From: Pseudomonas asplenii | GTDB taxonomy: Bacteria > Pseudomonadota > Gammaproteobacteria > Pseudomonadales > Pseudomonadaceae | Assembly: GCF_900105475.1 (NCBI RefSeq) | Contig: NZ_LT629777.1 | Location: forward strand, 2,542,001 to 2,606,000 | Reading direction: 5' to 3' | Length of the DNA stretch: 64,000 nt | Part shown: positions 1 to 8,886 of the stretch, piece after piece | How the letters are laid out: each line of letters opens with the position of its first letter | Numbering within the stretch: the stretch's first letter is position 1 | Notes under the pieces: generated by a model | Told to the model about the DNA's origin: nothing | Databases searched by the model: none | Seen by the model: only the letters and a program-made list of their open reading frames with translations | Translations under genes and position numbers: made by a program

Positions 1-638
1 CGCAGCGAATAGCGGGTTTGGGCGTAGTAGCCCATGGTCAGGCCGCCGGAGTCGGCCCAGGCGACGAAACGATCGTTCTTGCCGCCGTTGATCTGCATCT
101 GGTTCTGGTAGAACACATGCCACAGGTCGCGGGTGACCAGGCCCAGGGGCAGGTCTTCAGCGTTCGGGCCCTTGAGGGCGTAGGGCGCGTTGGGCAGGTT
201 TTCCTGAAACTGGGTGGCCACCGGGTAGGTCACGCCATCGAGGCTCTGCGGGCCGACCTGCAGCACACCGCCCCAGACCGGAGGCAGGGTCTGCAGCAGG
301 CTGCCGTCGCGATCGTATTGCTGATAGTCGGCCGGTTTGAGTGCCGACAGCGGTTTCTCGACGCCGGGGAAGTCGCCGAACAGGTTGTTGAAGCTACGGT
401 TCTCGGCGTAGATCACCACCACGGTCTTGACCTGCTCCTGCAGCGCCTTGTCCAGCGCGGCTCCGGACAGTTCCTTGACCTCGGCCGGCTTGCCCGGCTC
501 GTTTGGCGAGCCACAGGCACTCAGGGTCGCGCCGGCCCCCAGCACGGCGACGCCGCCGAGGAAACGGCGGCGGCTGGTATTGGTCGGGGTATCGGCATCG
601 GCGGTCGGCGACTGCTCGAGGTCTTTCTCGTCACTCAT
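1..638 (-). CDS. Acid phosphatase / phosphoesterase-family lipoprotein, 3' part outside window
   Basis: The protein is read from an ATG at 638 and runs off the left edge, so only about 212 N-terminal residues are visible. Residues 22-27 (SRRRFL) are a twin-arginine export motif. It is followed by a hydrophobic stretch and a lipobox-like LSAC at 39-42, so export by Tat and lipid anchoring are both possible. The segment VVVIYAENRSFNNLFGDFPG is the N-terminal metal-site region of the phosphoesterase family (acid phosphatase AcpA, phospholipase C). A purine-rich AGGAA lies about 10 bases before the ATG. The substrate cannot be told from this fragment. Confidence is good for the family and low for the substrate. 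Confidence 0.8.
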   Translation of the reverse strand, partial: MSDEKDLEQSPTADADTPTNTSRRRFLGGVAVLGAGATLSACGSPNEPGKPAEVKELSGAALDKALQEQVKTVVVIYAENRSFNNLFGDFPGVEKPLSALKPADYQQYDRDGSLLQTLPPVWGGVLQVGPQSLDGVTYPVATQFQENLPNAPYALKGPNAEDLPLGLVTRDLWHVFYQNQMQINGGKNDRFVAWADSGGLTMGYYAQTRYSL

Positions 639-836
639 CCTGGATTCCTGCTGGCTGGGTTGGACGTAACAAAATATTTCGCATCGCACGCTAGCAATGC
701 AATATGACAGAACGACGACGGCCGCTCTGCGTCGGGCCTTGCAGTATGCCTATTGTCGAGGGCGAGGAAAGTGGTGGCTTTATGCCGAGGGGGCGGGGGC
801 TGGCTGACCATGACCTGATGATCAGCCAGGGTGGGT

Positions 837-2255
837 CTACGGCATCACCGGCCCGCTATAGGCCAGGGTCGTCCCCAGCGCCCACAGCAGGAACAGCACC
901 AACGGTGCATGCACCAGCAACTGCACGAAGGAAAAGCCGATCAGGTCCCGTGCCTTCAGGCCCAGCACGCCGAGCAACGGCAGCATGTAGAACGGGTTGA
1001 TCAGGTTCGGCAGGGCTTCGGCCGCGTTGTAGATCTGTACGGCCCAGCCCAGGTGGTACTTGAGGTCGTTGGCGACCTGCATCACGTAGGGTGCCTCGAT
1101 GATCCATTTGCCACCGCCGGACGGGATGAAGAAACCCAGTACCGCCGAGTACACGCCCATCAACAGGGCATAGGTGTCATGGGAGGCGACCTGGGTGAAG
1201 AGGGTCGAGATGTGGTGCGCCAGAGTCTGGGCGTCGGTGCCCTTGACCGTGGTCATCAGTGCCGCGATGGAGCCGTACAGCGGAAACTGGATCAGCACCC
1301 CGGTGGTGGTCGGCACGGCTCGCGACACTGCGTCGAGGAAACTGCGCGGGCGCCAGTGCAGCAGGGCACCGACCATCAGGAACAGGAAGTTGTAGGTGTT
1401 CAGGCCGGAGATGGCGCTGATCGCCGGCTTGGTCGAGAACTCGTGGAACAGCCAGCCGGCGGCCAGCAGTGCCAGCAACAGGGTCAGCAGTGGGCTGTGC
1501 TCCAGCCATTCGCCAGGCCGGGTGCGCGGGCTCAGCGGTGGCAGGTTGAAGCTCGGATCGACTCCACAGGCCTTGGCATCTCGTGCCGAGTTCGGGCCGG
1601 GGGCGGTGGCGTAGGCAACCACCAGCGAGACCACGATCAGCGCCAGCAGCAATGCCCCGGATTGCCAGAGAAAAATAGTCTGGGTGAAGGGAATGACGCC
1701 GGTGATCGACAGGATCGACGGCGGCAGGCTGGCCGGGTTGGCCTGCAATTGCGCGGCGGACGACGACAGGCCCAGGGCCCATACCGCGCCGAGGCCGAGG
1801 TAGGCGGCGGCGCCGGCGGCACGGTAGTCCATGCGCAGATCGGTGCGCCGGGCGAGGGCGCGGACCAGCAGGCCGCCGAACACCAGCGACAGGCCCCAGT
1901 TGAGCAGCGACGCGACCATGGAAATCAAGGCTACCCAGGCCACCGCAGAGCGGCCGTTTTTCGGAATCCGCGCCAGGCGGTCGATCAGTTTCACGGCGGG
2001 CGGCGAGCTGGCGACCACATAACCACCGATAACCACGAAGGCCATTTGCAGGGTGAACGGGATCAGGCTCCAGAAGCCATCGCCGAATGCCACCGCCGCA
2101 TCGGTCGGCTTGGCGCCCATGGCCAGGGTGCCCAGGGCGACGACGATCACTGCCAGTGCGGCAAACACCCAGGAGTCGGGAAACCAGCGCTCGGCCCAGT
2201 TCGAGCAGCGCAGGGCAAAGCGGGCATAGCGGCTTTCATCGATATCGGCAGCCAT
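837..2255 (-). CDS. atoE: Short-chain fatty acid transporter, AtoE family
   Basis: This 472-residue, very hydrophobic protein has many predicted membrane segments and strong overall resemblance to the AtoE/TIGR00366 short-chain fatty acid transporters. A soluble N-terminus of about 25 residues precedes the first helix (WVFAALAVIVVALGTLAMG). Glycine/serine-rich re-entrant-like segments follow, such as FFIPSGGGKWIIEAP. The expected role is proton-coupled uptake of short-chain fatty acids such as butyrate or acetoacetate across the inner membrane. The ATG at 2255 has a GAGGT Shine-Dalgarno. No acetoacetate-degradation genes (atoDAB) lie beside it here, so its job in this strain is inferred from family only. 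Confidence 0.85.
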   Translation of the reverse strand: MAADIDESRYARFALRCSNWAERWFPDSWVFAALAVIVVALGTLAMGAKPTDAAVAFGDGFWSLIPFTLQMAFVVIGGYVVASSPPAVKLIDRLARIPKNGRSAVAWVALISMVASLLNWGLSLVFGGLLVRALARRTDLRMDYRAAGAAAYLGLGAVWALGLSSSAAQLQANPASLPPSILSITGVIPFTQTIFLWQSGALLLALIVVSLVVAYATAPGPNSARDAKACGVDPSFNLPPLSPRTRPGEWLEHSPLLTLLLALLAAGWLFHEFSTKPAISAISGLNTYNFLFLMVGALLHWRPRSFLDAVSRAVPTTTGVLIQFPLYGSIAALMTTVKGTDAQTLAHHISTLFTQVASHDTYALLMGVYSAVLGFFIPSGGGKWIIEAPYVMQVANDLKYHLGWAVQIYNAAEALPNLINPFYMLPLLGVLGLKARDLIGFSFVQLLVHAPLVLFLLWALGTTLAYSGPVMP

Positions 2256-2579
2256 GACAGTACCTCGGATTTTTATGATTGTAGGGAGGACAGTCGCCCC
2301 GATGGAGGCGACCGGAACCGCGCAAGAATGCGGTATTCATCGTCTGCTGCAAAGGCTTCTCGGCATGTGCACGGATAGACGCAGGTTGTCGAAAAACGGA
2401 ACCCGCCACGACCATTTCTGCTAAAAAGTGACCCGATGGCGGGTTGGAGATTGTGAGCTGCGCTCAGTGCACTAATCTTTGCCCCTTGCGTGTCGAGTGA
2501 TGAGCTGGCGCTTGTCTGTTTTTTGTACCGGTTGGGCAGCCCCTCTGGTTGTCCCCGAATACGCTATTCCGAGTTCCTT
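2256..2579. other. Divergent intergenic region with long-range inverted repeat
   Basis: This 324-base gap separates the divergent fatty acid transporter and MFS genes, so it must hold promoters for both. A perfect 9-base inverted repeat, AACCCGCCA at 2400-2408 and TGGCGGGTT at 2437-2445, is visible. The 28-base loop and lack of a T-run argue against a terminator. No gene is seen in the gap. Confidence 0.4.
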
Positions 2580-3893
2580 ATGACCGTTGATTCATACCCG
2601 CGAAACCGTCGTTTCTCCCGGTCCGACTACAAGACCCTGGGCTTGGCGGCATTGGGCGGTGCGCTGGAAATCTACGATTTCATCATCTTCGTGTTTTTCG
2701 CCCTGACCCTCAGCCAGCTGTTCTTCCCGCCGGAAATGCCCGAGTGGTTGCGGCTGTTGCAGAGCTTCGGGATTTTCGTCACCGGTTACCTGGCGCGCCC
2801 ACTGGGCGGCATCCTGATGGCGCACTTTGCCGATCGCCTGGGGCGCAAGCGTGTGTTCAGCCTGAGTATCCTGATGATGGCCTTGCCCTGCCTGCTGATC
2901 GGGGTGATGCCAACCTACGCCCAGATCGGTTACTGGGCGCCGCTGTTGCTGCTGGGCCTGCGGGTGCTGCAAGGCGCAGCGGTGGGCGGCGAGGTGCCGA
3001 GCGCGTGGGTATTCGTGGCCGAGCATGCGCCGCCGGGGCATCGTGGTTATGCCCTCGGTGTATTGCAGGCTGGGCTGACGTTCGGTTACCTGCTGGGCGC
3101 GCTGACAGCCACCTGGCTGGCGCGGGTCTACAGCCCGGCGGAGATTCTCGATTTCGCCTGGCGCTTTCCCTTCCTGCTCGGCGGGGTGTTCGGGGTGATC
3201 GGGGTCTGGTTGCGCCGCTGGCTCAGCGAAACCCCGGTTTTCATGGCCTTGCAGGCCCGACGTGAGGCCGGCGCTGAACTGCCTTTAGGGGCGGTGCTGC
3301 GTGATCATCGCCGCTCGATTGTTCCGGCGATGCTGCTGACCTGCGTGCTCACGTCGGCGGTGGTGGTGTTGGTGGTGATTACGCCGACCGTGATGCAGAA
3401 AAGCTTCGGCATGAGTACCAGCCATACCTTTGCCCTAAGCAGCCTGGGTATCGTGTTCCTGAATATCGGTTGTGTACTCGCCGGCCTGCTTGTGGATCGT
3501 ATCGGCGCCTGGCGCGCGGTGCTGCTCTACAGCCTACTGCTGCCGGTGGGGATCGGCCTGTTGTATGCCTGCCTGATCACGGGCGGAGCCTGGATCAACC
3601 TGGCCTATGCCGTGGCCGGGCTGGCCTGTGGGGTGGTCGGTGCGGTGCCGTCGGTGATGGTCGGGTTGTTTCCGAGCCGGATCCGCGTGTCCGGCATTTC
3701 GTTTACCTACAATATTGCCTATGCGCTCTGGGCGAGTACCACGCCGTTGCTGCTGATTGGCCTGATGCCCTGGAGCCCCTGGGTTTGCGTGGGTTATTGC
3801 CTGGTGATGGGCACGGTCGGGGTGCTGACGGCGCTATTTTTTGGCGGGCGGATCGCGATGAGCGCCGATTCGCAACCCTGTATCGGGCACTGA
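2580..3893 (+). CDS. MFS transporter, metabolite:H+ symporter (MHS) type
   Basis: The 437-residue protein has about twelve membrane segments. The MFS loop 2-3 motif is seen as ADRLGRKRVF. The acidic/aromatic first helix (LGGALEIYDFIIFVFFA) and the RPLGG turn are typical of the MHS (ProP/KgtP/ShiA) subfamily, which imports organic acids, betaines or similar solutes with protons. I chose the ATG at 2580 because it begins the usual short cytoplasmic tail; the frame stays open upstream to 2490 without a family-like sequence. It converges on the SIS gene, with a 25-base gap. The substrate is unknown; linkage to the neighbouring amino-sugar-like operon is possible but not shown. Confidence 0.8.
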   Translation: MTVDSYPRNRRFSRSDYKTLGLAALGGALEIYDFIIFVFFALTLSQLFFPPEMPEWLRLLQSFGIFVTGYLARPLGGILMAHFADRLGRKRVFSLSILMMALPCLLIGVMPTYAQIGYWAPLLLLGLRVLQGAAVGGEVPSAWVFVAEHAPPGHRGYALGVLQAGLTFGYLLGALTATWLARVYSPAEILDFAWRFPFLLGGVFGVIGVWLRRWLSETPVFMALQARREAGAELPLGAVLRDHRRSIVPAMLLTCVLTSAVVVLVVITPTVMQKSFGMSTSHTFALSSLGIVFLNIGCVLAGLLVDRIGAWRAVLLYSLLLPVGIGLLYACLITGGAWINLAYAVAGLACGVVGAVPSVMVGLFPSRIRVSGISFTYNIAYALWASTTPLLLIGLMPWSPWVCVGYCLVMGTVGVLTALFFGGRIAMSADSQPCIGH

Positions 3894-3918
3894 CCCTTGA
3901 CGATCACTTCAAGCCAAC

Positions 3919-4947
3919 TCAGCGCGTTTCCGTGACCTTTTTCAGAAAGCGCGGTTGATCCGGGTTGCGCCCGCGCAACTCGGCCAGTTTCGCCGCCATC
4001 AGATAGAAGCCCTGGATCATGGTGAACGGCTCCAGCAACGGATGGGCCGTGGCAACGCTGGGCAACTCCACGCCGGGTGTGCCGCGCGGGGCGACCACCA
4101 TGACCTGGGCCCCGCGCAGGCGCATATCGTCGGCGAAGGCCAGGGTGCCGGCCTGCTCAGGTCCGGAGGGGGCGAACACCAGCACCGGATAACCGGCCTC
4201 GATAATTTCCATCGGCCCGTGGCGCACTTCGGCGCTGGAAAAGGCTTCGGCCTGGATGCCCGACGTCTCCTTGAGTTTCAGCGCGGCTTCCTGGGCAATC
4301 GGCAGCGCCGGGCCGCGTCCGATGACGATCATCTTGTCGGCAGACTGCAAGACGTTCAGCGCCAGCGCCCATTCCTCGTTTGCCACCTCGGCCAGGGCCG
4401 CAGGCAGGCTTTGCAGGGCTTCGCGCAAACCGCTGTCGTTGCCTTGCCGGGCACCCAGGGCCGCGACGGTCTGCACGCCGGCCATCAGCATGGCGACGTA
4501 ACTCTTGGTCGCCGCCACGCTCTGTTCCAGGCCGGCTGGCAACAGCACCTCGGCATCACTGGCGGCGGCCAGTGGCGAGTCGGCAGTGTTGACGAAGGCC
4601 GCGACGCTGGCGCCCCGTTGCTTGAGGTAGGCGGCACTGGCGATCAGGTCCGGGCTCTTGCCTGATTGGGACAGGGCCGCCACCCAGCATTTCTTCAGGC
4701 GCAGCGGTGGTTGTTGCAGGCTGACCAGCGATAGCGGGATCGACAGCCAGGGAATGCCCAACTGGCTCATCATGACGTAGCCGAAGAAAGCGGCGGCATG
4801 ATCCGAGCTGCCACGGGCGACACTGATGATCAGCTCCGGCAAGTCGGCGGCCAGTTGGTCGGCGAGTGAATTGATCGCGCTGTCCTGGTCGAGCATGTGT
4901 TGCACGACGGCGGGAATCGACAGGGTTTCTTGGCGCATCAGCGACAT
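3919..4947 (-). CDS. SIS-domain aminosugar/fructosamine isomerase-deaminase (NagB-II / FrlB-like)
   Basis: The 342-residue protein has two SIS domains. The first contains ISVARGSSDHAAAF and ALSQSGKSPDL, the phosphosugar-binding loops. The second contains VIGRGPALPIAQEAALKLKE and SAEVRHGPMEI, with the histidine/glutamate region of the GlmS isomerase domain. There is no glutaminase domain, so it is a stand-alone isomerase or deaminase. Its length matches NagB-II glucosamine-6-phosphate deaminases and FrlB-type fructosamine-6-phosphate deglycases. It is the last gene of an operon with a ROK kinase (20 bases upstream) and an APC permease. That suggests the kinase makes the 6-phosphate this enzyme then cleaves or deaminates. 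The exact substrate is inferred, not seen. Confidence 0.8.
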   Translation of the reverse strand: MSLMRQETLSIPAVVQHMLDQDSAINSLADQLAADLPELIISVARGSSDHAAAFFGYVMMSQLGIPWLSIPLSLVSLQQPPLRLKKCWVAALSQSGKSPDLIASAAYLKQRGASVAAFVNTADSPLAAASDAEVLLPAGLEQSVAATKSYVAMLMAGVQTVAALGARQGNDSGLREALQSLPAALAEVANEEWALALNVLQSADKMIVIGRGPALPIAQEAALKLKETSGIQAEAFSSAEVRHGPMEIIEAGYPVLVFAPSGPEQAGTLAFADDMRLRGAQVMVVAPRGTPGVELPSVATAHPLLEPFTMIQGFYLMAAKLAELRGRNPDQPRFLKKVTETR

Positions 4948-4967
4948 AACAGCATTACCTGAGTGTT

Positions 4968-5969
4968 TCAGCCACGCGGGCTGTCGGGTAGGGAAAGAAG
5001 GTCGCCGGGAATGAAACTCAACCCGGCGGCGTCCATGGCCATGCTCAGCGCGCCCCAGAGCGGCGCATCATGGGTGAAATGGGCGGCGACGATCTGCGGT
5101 GGAAAGGGTACCGCCTGGCGAATCAGTTGTTCGAGCACCGGGGCCAGGGTCGACGACTGGTGGAACAGGCCGCCGCCAATCGCGATGCGGCTGACATCCA
5201 GCGCCACCGCGAGGTTGGCCACCTGTACCGCCATGCCGGCGATTCGCTGCTCCAGGGCCTGGCGCACGGCGCGGTCGGCGCTGGTGAACAGGTCCAGGGC
5301 GTGGTGCCCATGGCCGAGCATTTCGTTGGCCAGTTGGCTCAGGGCGGTGCCCGAGAAGAATTCCTCCAGGGGCGCCGCACCTTTTTCGTGGGTTCGCCAC
5401 TGATCGGCGCGTAGCGGGTCGAGAAAAGGCTCCAGCATGTAGCCGATCTCCATGGCCGCGCCGTTATGGCCACGAATCAGACGACCGTTGGCAATGGCGG
5501 CCGCGGCGAGCCCGGTGCCGAGGTTGAGGTAGATCGCATCGTCGATCCCCACCAGCGAACCCCAGCGCGCTTCCGCCAGGGCCCCGGCCTTGACATCGTT
5601 GTCGAGCATCACCGCTTCGGTGCCCAGGCCGCTGCCGAGCAGTGCCGGCAGATCGAGCGCTTCGAACCCCGGCGTATTCGGCGCCATCAACAGCCGGCTG
5701 TCGCGCACCACGCCGGGAAACACGGCGGCCACGCTGGCTACCGGCACATCGCCAAAGTCGGCGGCACACTCACGGGCGGCCTGAAGGATGCGCTCCAGCG
5801 CGGGCTTGCCCCGCAGGCCAGCGGCGTGGGTTGCCAGCCTGCGTGTACTCAGGTGTTGGCTCGACGGGTCATAACAGGCGACCTGGGTCTTGGTACCGCC
5901 CACATCGATCGCCAGCAGCACGCCTTGGGTGGGCGCCTTGGCGCCCGGGGTATTCAACGGCTCGAACAT
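4968..5969 (-). CDS. ROK-family sugar kinase
   Basis: The 333-residue protein has the actin-like ATPase fold of ROK/BadF-type sugar kinases. The phosphate-1 loop is LLAIDVGGTKTQVACYD near the N-terminus, the phosphate-2 region is YLNLGTGLAAAAIANG, and the adenosine motif is RIAIGGGLFHQ. The zinc-binding CxCGxxGC motif common in ROK proteins is absent; EIGYMLEPFLDP leads straight into the next segment, so this is a zinc-less branch. The ATG at 5969 was chosen; the frame upstream overlaps the permease gene and looks non-coding. The gap to the permease stop is 8 bases. It is likely to phosphorylate the imported sugar derivative for the SIS enzyme downstream. Confidence 0.78.
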   Translation of the reverse strand: MFEPLNTPGAKAPTQGVLLAIDVGGTKTQVACYDPSSQHLSTRRLATHAAGLRGKPALERILQAARECAADFGDVPVASVAAVFPGVVRDSRLLMAPNTPGFEALDLPALLGSGLGTEAVMLDNDVKAGALAEARWGSLVGIDDAIYLNLGTGLAAAAIANGRLIRGHNGAAMEIGYMLEPFLDPLRADQWRTHEKGAAPLEEFFSGTALSQLANEMLGHGHHALDLFTSADRAVRQALEQRIAGMAVQVANLAVALDVSRIAIGGGLFHQSSTLAPVLEQLIRQAVPFPPQIVAAHFTHDAPLWGALSMAMDAAGLSFIPGDLLSLPDSPRG

Positions 5970-5977
5970 CGTCGCTA

Positions 5978-7384
5978 TCACTTCTTGTTGAAAGGCCAGA
6001 GCCGGTGTGCCCGTGCCCAGAACAGATAGGCCACGCAACCTGCGGCGACCCATACCAGCGACCATTGGATCGGGTAGGCGCCGGGGGCGTTGTGGTTGGA
6101 AGCTAAGTAGATATAGATCCAACCCACCAGCGCGATGACCGCCGGGATCGGGTAAAGCCACATCTTGTAGGGACGCTCAAGGTGCGGCTTGGTCTTGCGC
6201 AGCACGAACAGCGAAATGATCTGGGCCACCGACTGCACCAGGATCATCACCGTGGTCAGCAACTGGATCAGCGTGGTGAGGTCGGTGAGACGGCCGATCA
6301 TGAAGCCGACCGAGGTCAGCACGCCCATGCTCAGGATGCCGTAGACGGGGAAGTCATGCTTGGCGTGAGTGACGCTGAAGGCATTGAAGAACACGTTGTC
6401 CTTCGCCGCTTCGAACGGCACCCGCGAACCGCCCAGCAAACCGGCGAATACCGAGGCGACGGCGGTGATCAGGATCAACACGGTGACCACGCCGGCGGCG
6501 GTGCTGCCCCAGGTTTCGCTCAGCACCACCGAGGCCACGGACTTGTAGGCCGCCGAGTCCGGGTCGAGCATGCGGTGCCAGTCGACCACACCCAACACAC
6601 CGACCTGCATCAGCAGGTAGACCGCGAGGATGCCGACGATCGACAGCACGATCGACTTGGGAATCACCCGACCCGGCTGTTCCACTTCACCGGCCAGATA
6701 GGCCGAGGTGTTATAGCCCAGGTAATCGTAAATGCCGATGGTCAGGCCGCCGGCCATGCCGAACCAGAAGCTGCTGTCACCGAGGTTGAACGCCCCTTCC
6801 GGGAAGCTGAAGGCCAGGTCGGCATGGAAGTGGCTGAGGGCGGCGAGAATCAGCGCGCCGATACTGATCAGCATGATCACCCAAAGCGCGATGCTCAAAC
6901 GGGCGATCGACTCGATCTTGCGCCAGAGCATGAAGATGATGCCCCAGATCAGCACCAGGCCGACCAGGTTGCCGGCGGTCTGGCTCATGTCCGGCCAGAA
7001 CCAGGTGAGGTATTGCACGAAGCCGATGATCCCGGTGGACATGATCAGCGGGATGAACAGCATCGCGGTCCACACGAACAGGAAGGGCAATAGCTTGCCG
7101 GTACGTTTGCCGAAGGCTTCGCGCAGGTAAACGTAGGTCCCGCCGGCGCCAGGCAGCGAAGCACCGAGTTCGGCCCAGACCAGGCCGTCGCACAGCGCCA
7201 GCAAGGCACCGAGGATCCAGCCGAGGTAAGCCTGCGGACCGCCCATGATGACGATCATGGTGGGAATGGTAATAAAGGGACCCACGCCGCACATCTGGCT
7301 CATGTTCAGGGCCGTGGCGGGAAACAGACCGATCTTGCGCTTGATGCCGGACGAACCCTGCCCGGTGGGAGTGCTTGTGCTCAT
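5978..7384 (-). CDS. APC-superfamily amino acid / amine permease
   Basis: The 468-residue inner-membrane protein has about twelve helices. The signature first helix is MCGVGPFITIPTMIVIMGGP, and PGAGGTYVYLREAFG matches the conserved region after helix 2 of amino acid-polyamine-organocation transporters. I start at the ATG at 7384 (MSTST...), preceded by AAGAGG; the open frame above it to 7543 is low-complexity and unlikely to be translated. It is the first gene of the permease-kinase-SIS operon. An APC carrier in front of sugar-phosphate enzymes resembles frlA, the fructoselysine permease. The cargo may therefore be an amino acid-sugar conjugate; this is inference. Confidence 0.82.
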   Translation of the reverse strand: MSTSTPTGQGSSGIKRKIGLFPATALNMSQMCGVGPFITIPTMIVIMGGPQAYLGWILGALLALCDGLVWAELGASLPGAGGTYVYLREAFGKRTGKLLPFLFVWTAMLFIPLIMSTGIIGFVQYLTWFWPDMSQTAGNLVGLVLIWGIIFMLWRKIESIARLSIALWVIMLISIGALILAALSHFHADLAFSFPEGAFNLGDSSFWFGMAGGLTIGIYDYLGYNTSAYLAGEVEQPGRVIPKSIVLSIVGILAVYLLMQVGVLGVVDWHRMLDPDSAAYKSVASVVLSETWGSTAAGVVTVLILITAVASVFAGLLGGSRVPFEAAKDNVFFNAFSVTHAKHDFPVYGILSMGVLTSVGFMIGRLTDLTTLIQLLTTVMILVQSVAQIISLFVLRKTKPHLERPYKMWLYPIPAVIALVGWIYIYLASNHNAPGAYPIQWSLVWVAAGCVAYLFWARAHRLWPFNKK

Positions 7385-7547
7385 GCTGTGACGACCTCTT
7401 GTGCGAGTGACGGGAGGTGGAGGGCAGGTGGCAAGGGTGCTGCGCGTCGGCGAGGGCTTCCATCGACTCGGTATCGTTATTGTTATGGGGATGGTCGCCC
7501 ATGAAGCGACCGCGACCGATCGATGTGTAGAAAAACACGTCACGACT

Positions 7548-7568
7548 ATTAATTCAACTTGATTTAAT
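7548..7568. promoter_or_regulatory. Probable ROK-repressor operator, 21-bp palindrome
   Basis: Bases 7548-7568 form a palindrome about C7558 with ten arm pairs and a single mismatch (7553/7563), with arms beginning ATTAA and ending TCAA. It lies in the AT-rich gap between the divergent permease operon and the ROK regulator gene, 27 bases before the regulator ATG. ROK repressors such as NagC and Mlc bind AT-rich palindromes of about this size, so autoregulation and control of the divergent operon are likely. Confidence 0.6.
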
Positions 7569-7594
7569 TAATTAGCGACAACCATCATCGGCCC

Positions 7595-8797
7595 ATGAAA
7601 AATCCACAGCACACCCGTACGGTCACCACCGGTACCAACGCCGAACACGCCCGCCTGCACAACCGCCGGGTGATTCTCGAAGCGATTCGTCTGGGCGGGC
7701 GCCTGACCCGCGCCGATCTCACACGGCTGACCTCGCTGACGGCGCAGACGGTTTCGAACATCGTCACCGAACTGCAGGAAGAGGGCGTGCTGCGGGTGCA
7801 TGCCGCCGAGAAGATCGGTCGTGGCCAGCCGCCGGTGCCGCTGTCGATCAACCCGCAGGGCGGTTACTCCATCGGCTTTCATGTCGAGCAGCATTCGATC
7901 ATCGGCGTGCTGCTCGACCTGCTGGGCGACGCTCAGGCCCAGGTTACCCTCGCGGTCAGCTATCCGAGCTTCGACGATGCGCTGCCGCTGTTGCTCGATA
8001 CCGTGCGGCAGTTTCGGGCGCTGCGCCCTGATGGGCGTTTTCTCGGGGTGGGGGTGGCTCTGCCCGGGCCGTTCAGCGTCGAAGGCATGACCTCCGTGGG
8101 GCCGACGGCCATGTCCGGCTGGGATGACCCGCAGATTCCGACGCGCCTGCAGCAGGCAGTCGGCTTGCCGGTACTGATCGAGAACGACGCCACGGCGGCG
8201 ACCATGGGCGAACGGCTGTACGGGATTGCCAGTGACCTGCACCACTTCGTCCACCTGTTTATCGGCAGCGGCCTCGGGGCGGGCCTGTACCTGGGTAACC
8301 GCTTGTATTCCGGGCACTGGCACAACGCCGGGGAAATCGGCCACATGACGGTGGTGCCCGGTGGCAAGGCCTGCCATTGCGGCAATCAGGGCTGTCTTGA
8401 GCGCTATATCTCGATTGCCGCATTGCTGGAGCACCTGGGACAATCCGGCGACCAGGACCTGGCGGCCTGGAGTATCGACGATCCGCGTTTCAAGGCCGGT
8501 GTCGACTCCTGGCTGGACGAAGCCGCACCGGCATTGCGCCAGGCGATCAACATCCTTGAATCGCTGCTCGATCCACAGACTATCCTGATCAGCGGTTTCC
8601 TCCCGGAGGCGATCCTGGCCCGGCTGGTGGCTCGGCTGGAACCGTTGCATCGCTCCATCAGCAGCCGCTCGGATCGTGAATACCCACGCATCCAGCTTGG
8701 CACCGCCGGACACGATGCGGTGGCGTTGGGGGCGGCGGCGTTGATGATTCTCGCGGAGATCAGCCCGGACTATGAGGCGTTGCTCAAACCGGAATGA
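7595..8797 (+). CDS. ROK-family transcriptional repressor (NagC/XylR type)
   Basis: The 400-residue protein has an N-terminal winged helix-turn-helix (about residues 22-75, LTRADLTRLTSLTAQTVSNI) joined to a ROK sugar-sensing domain. The ROK part has the GSGLGAGLYLG phosphate loop, the EIGHM motif and the zinc site CHCGNQGCLE. The fold is that of NagC, Mlc and XylR, which release DNA when a sugar or sugar phosphate binds. It is divergent from the permease-kinase-SIS operon, and the 21-bp palindrome between them is the obvious target. No strong Shine-Dalgarno precedes the ATG at 7595. The effector is unknown; the operon suggests an amino-sugar or sugar-amino-acid derivative. Confidence 0.85.
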   Translation: MKNPQHTRTVTTGTNAEHARLHNRRVILEAIRLGGRLTRADLTRLTSLTAQTVSNIVTELQEEGVLRVHAAEKIGRGQPPVPLSINPQGGYSIGFHVEQHSIIGVLLDLLGDAQAQVTLAVSYPSFDDALPLLLDTVRQFRALRPDGRFLGVGVALPGPFSVEGMTSVGPTAMSGWDDPQIPTRLQQAVGLPVLIENDATAATMGERLYGIASDLHHFVHLFIGSGLGAGLYLGNRLYSGHWHNAGEIGHMTVVPGGKACHCGNQGCLERYISIAALLEHLGQSGDQDLAAWSIDDPRFKAGVDSWLDEAAPALRQAINILESLLDPQTILISGFLPEAILARLVARLEPLHRSISSRSDREYPRIQLGTAGHDAVALGAAALMILAEISPDYEALLKPE

Positions 8798-8886
8798 GCC
8801 GGCGGACATCGGTTTTACTCAAACGATGAGGTCGCGAAGTCGCTACTGATTTCGGCGTTGTTCTACTGGCACAGGAGGAACGGGGC

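Noticed and set aside
831..2378. Long plus-strand open frame (about 515 codons) opposite the fatty acid transporter
   Set aside because: Composition is rich in Gln, Arg, Gly and His with no hydrophobic core or motif; it is the antisense shadow of a clear transporter gene.
6778..7543. Upstream extension of the APC permease to 7543, or an overlapping frame there
   Set aside because: The added residues are not family-like and would run into the AT-rich control region; ATG 7384 has a proper ribosome site.
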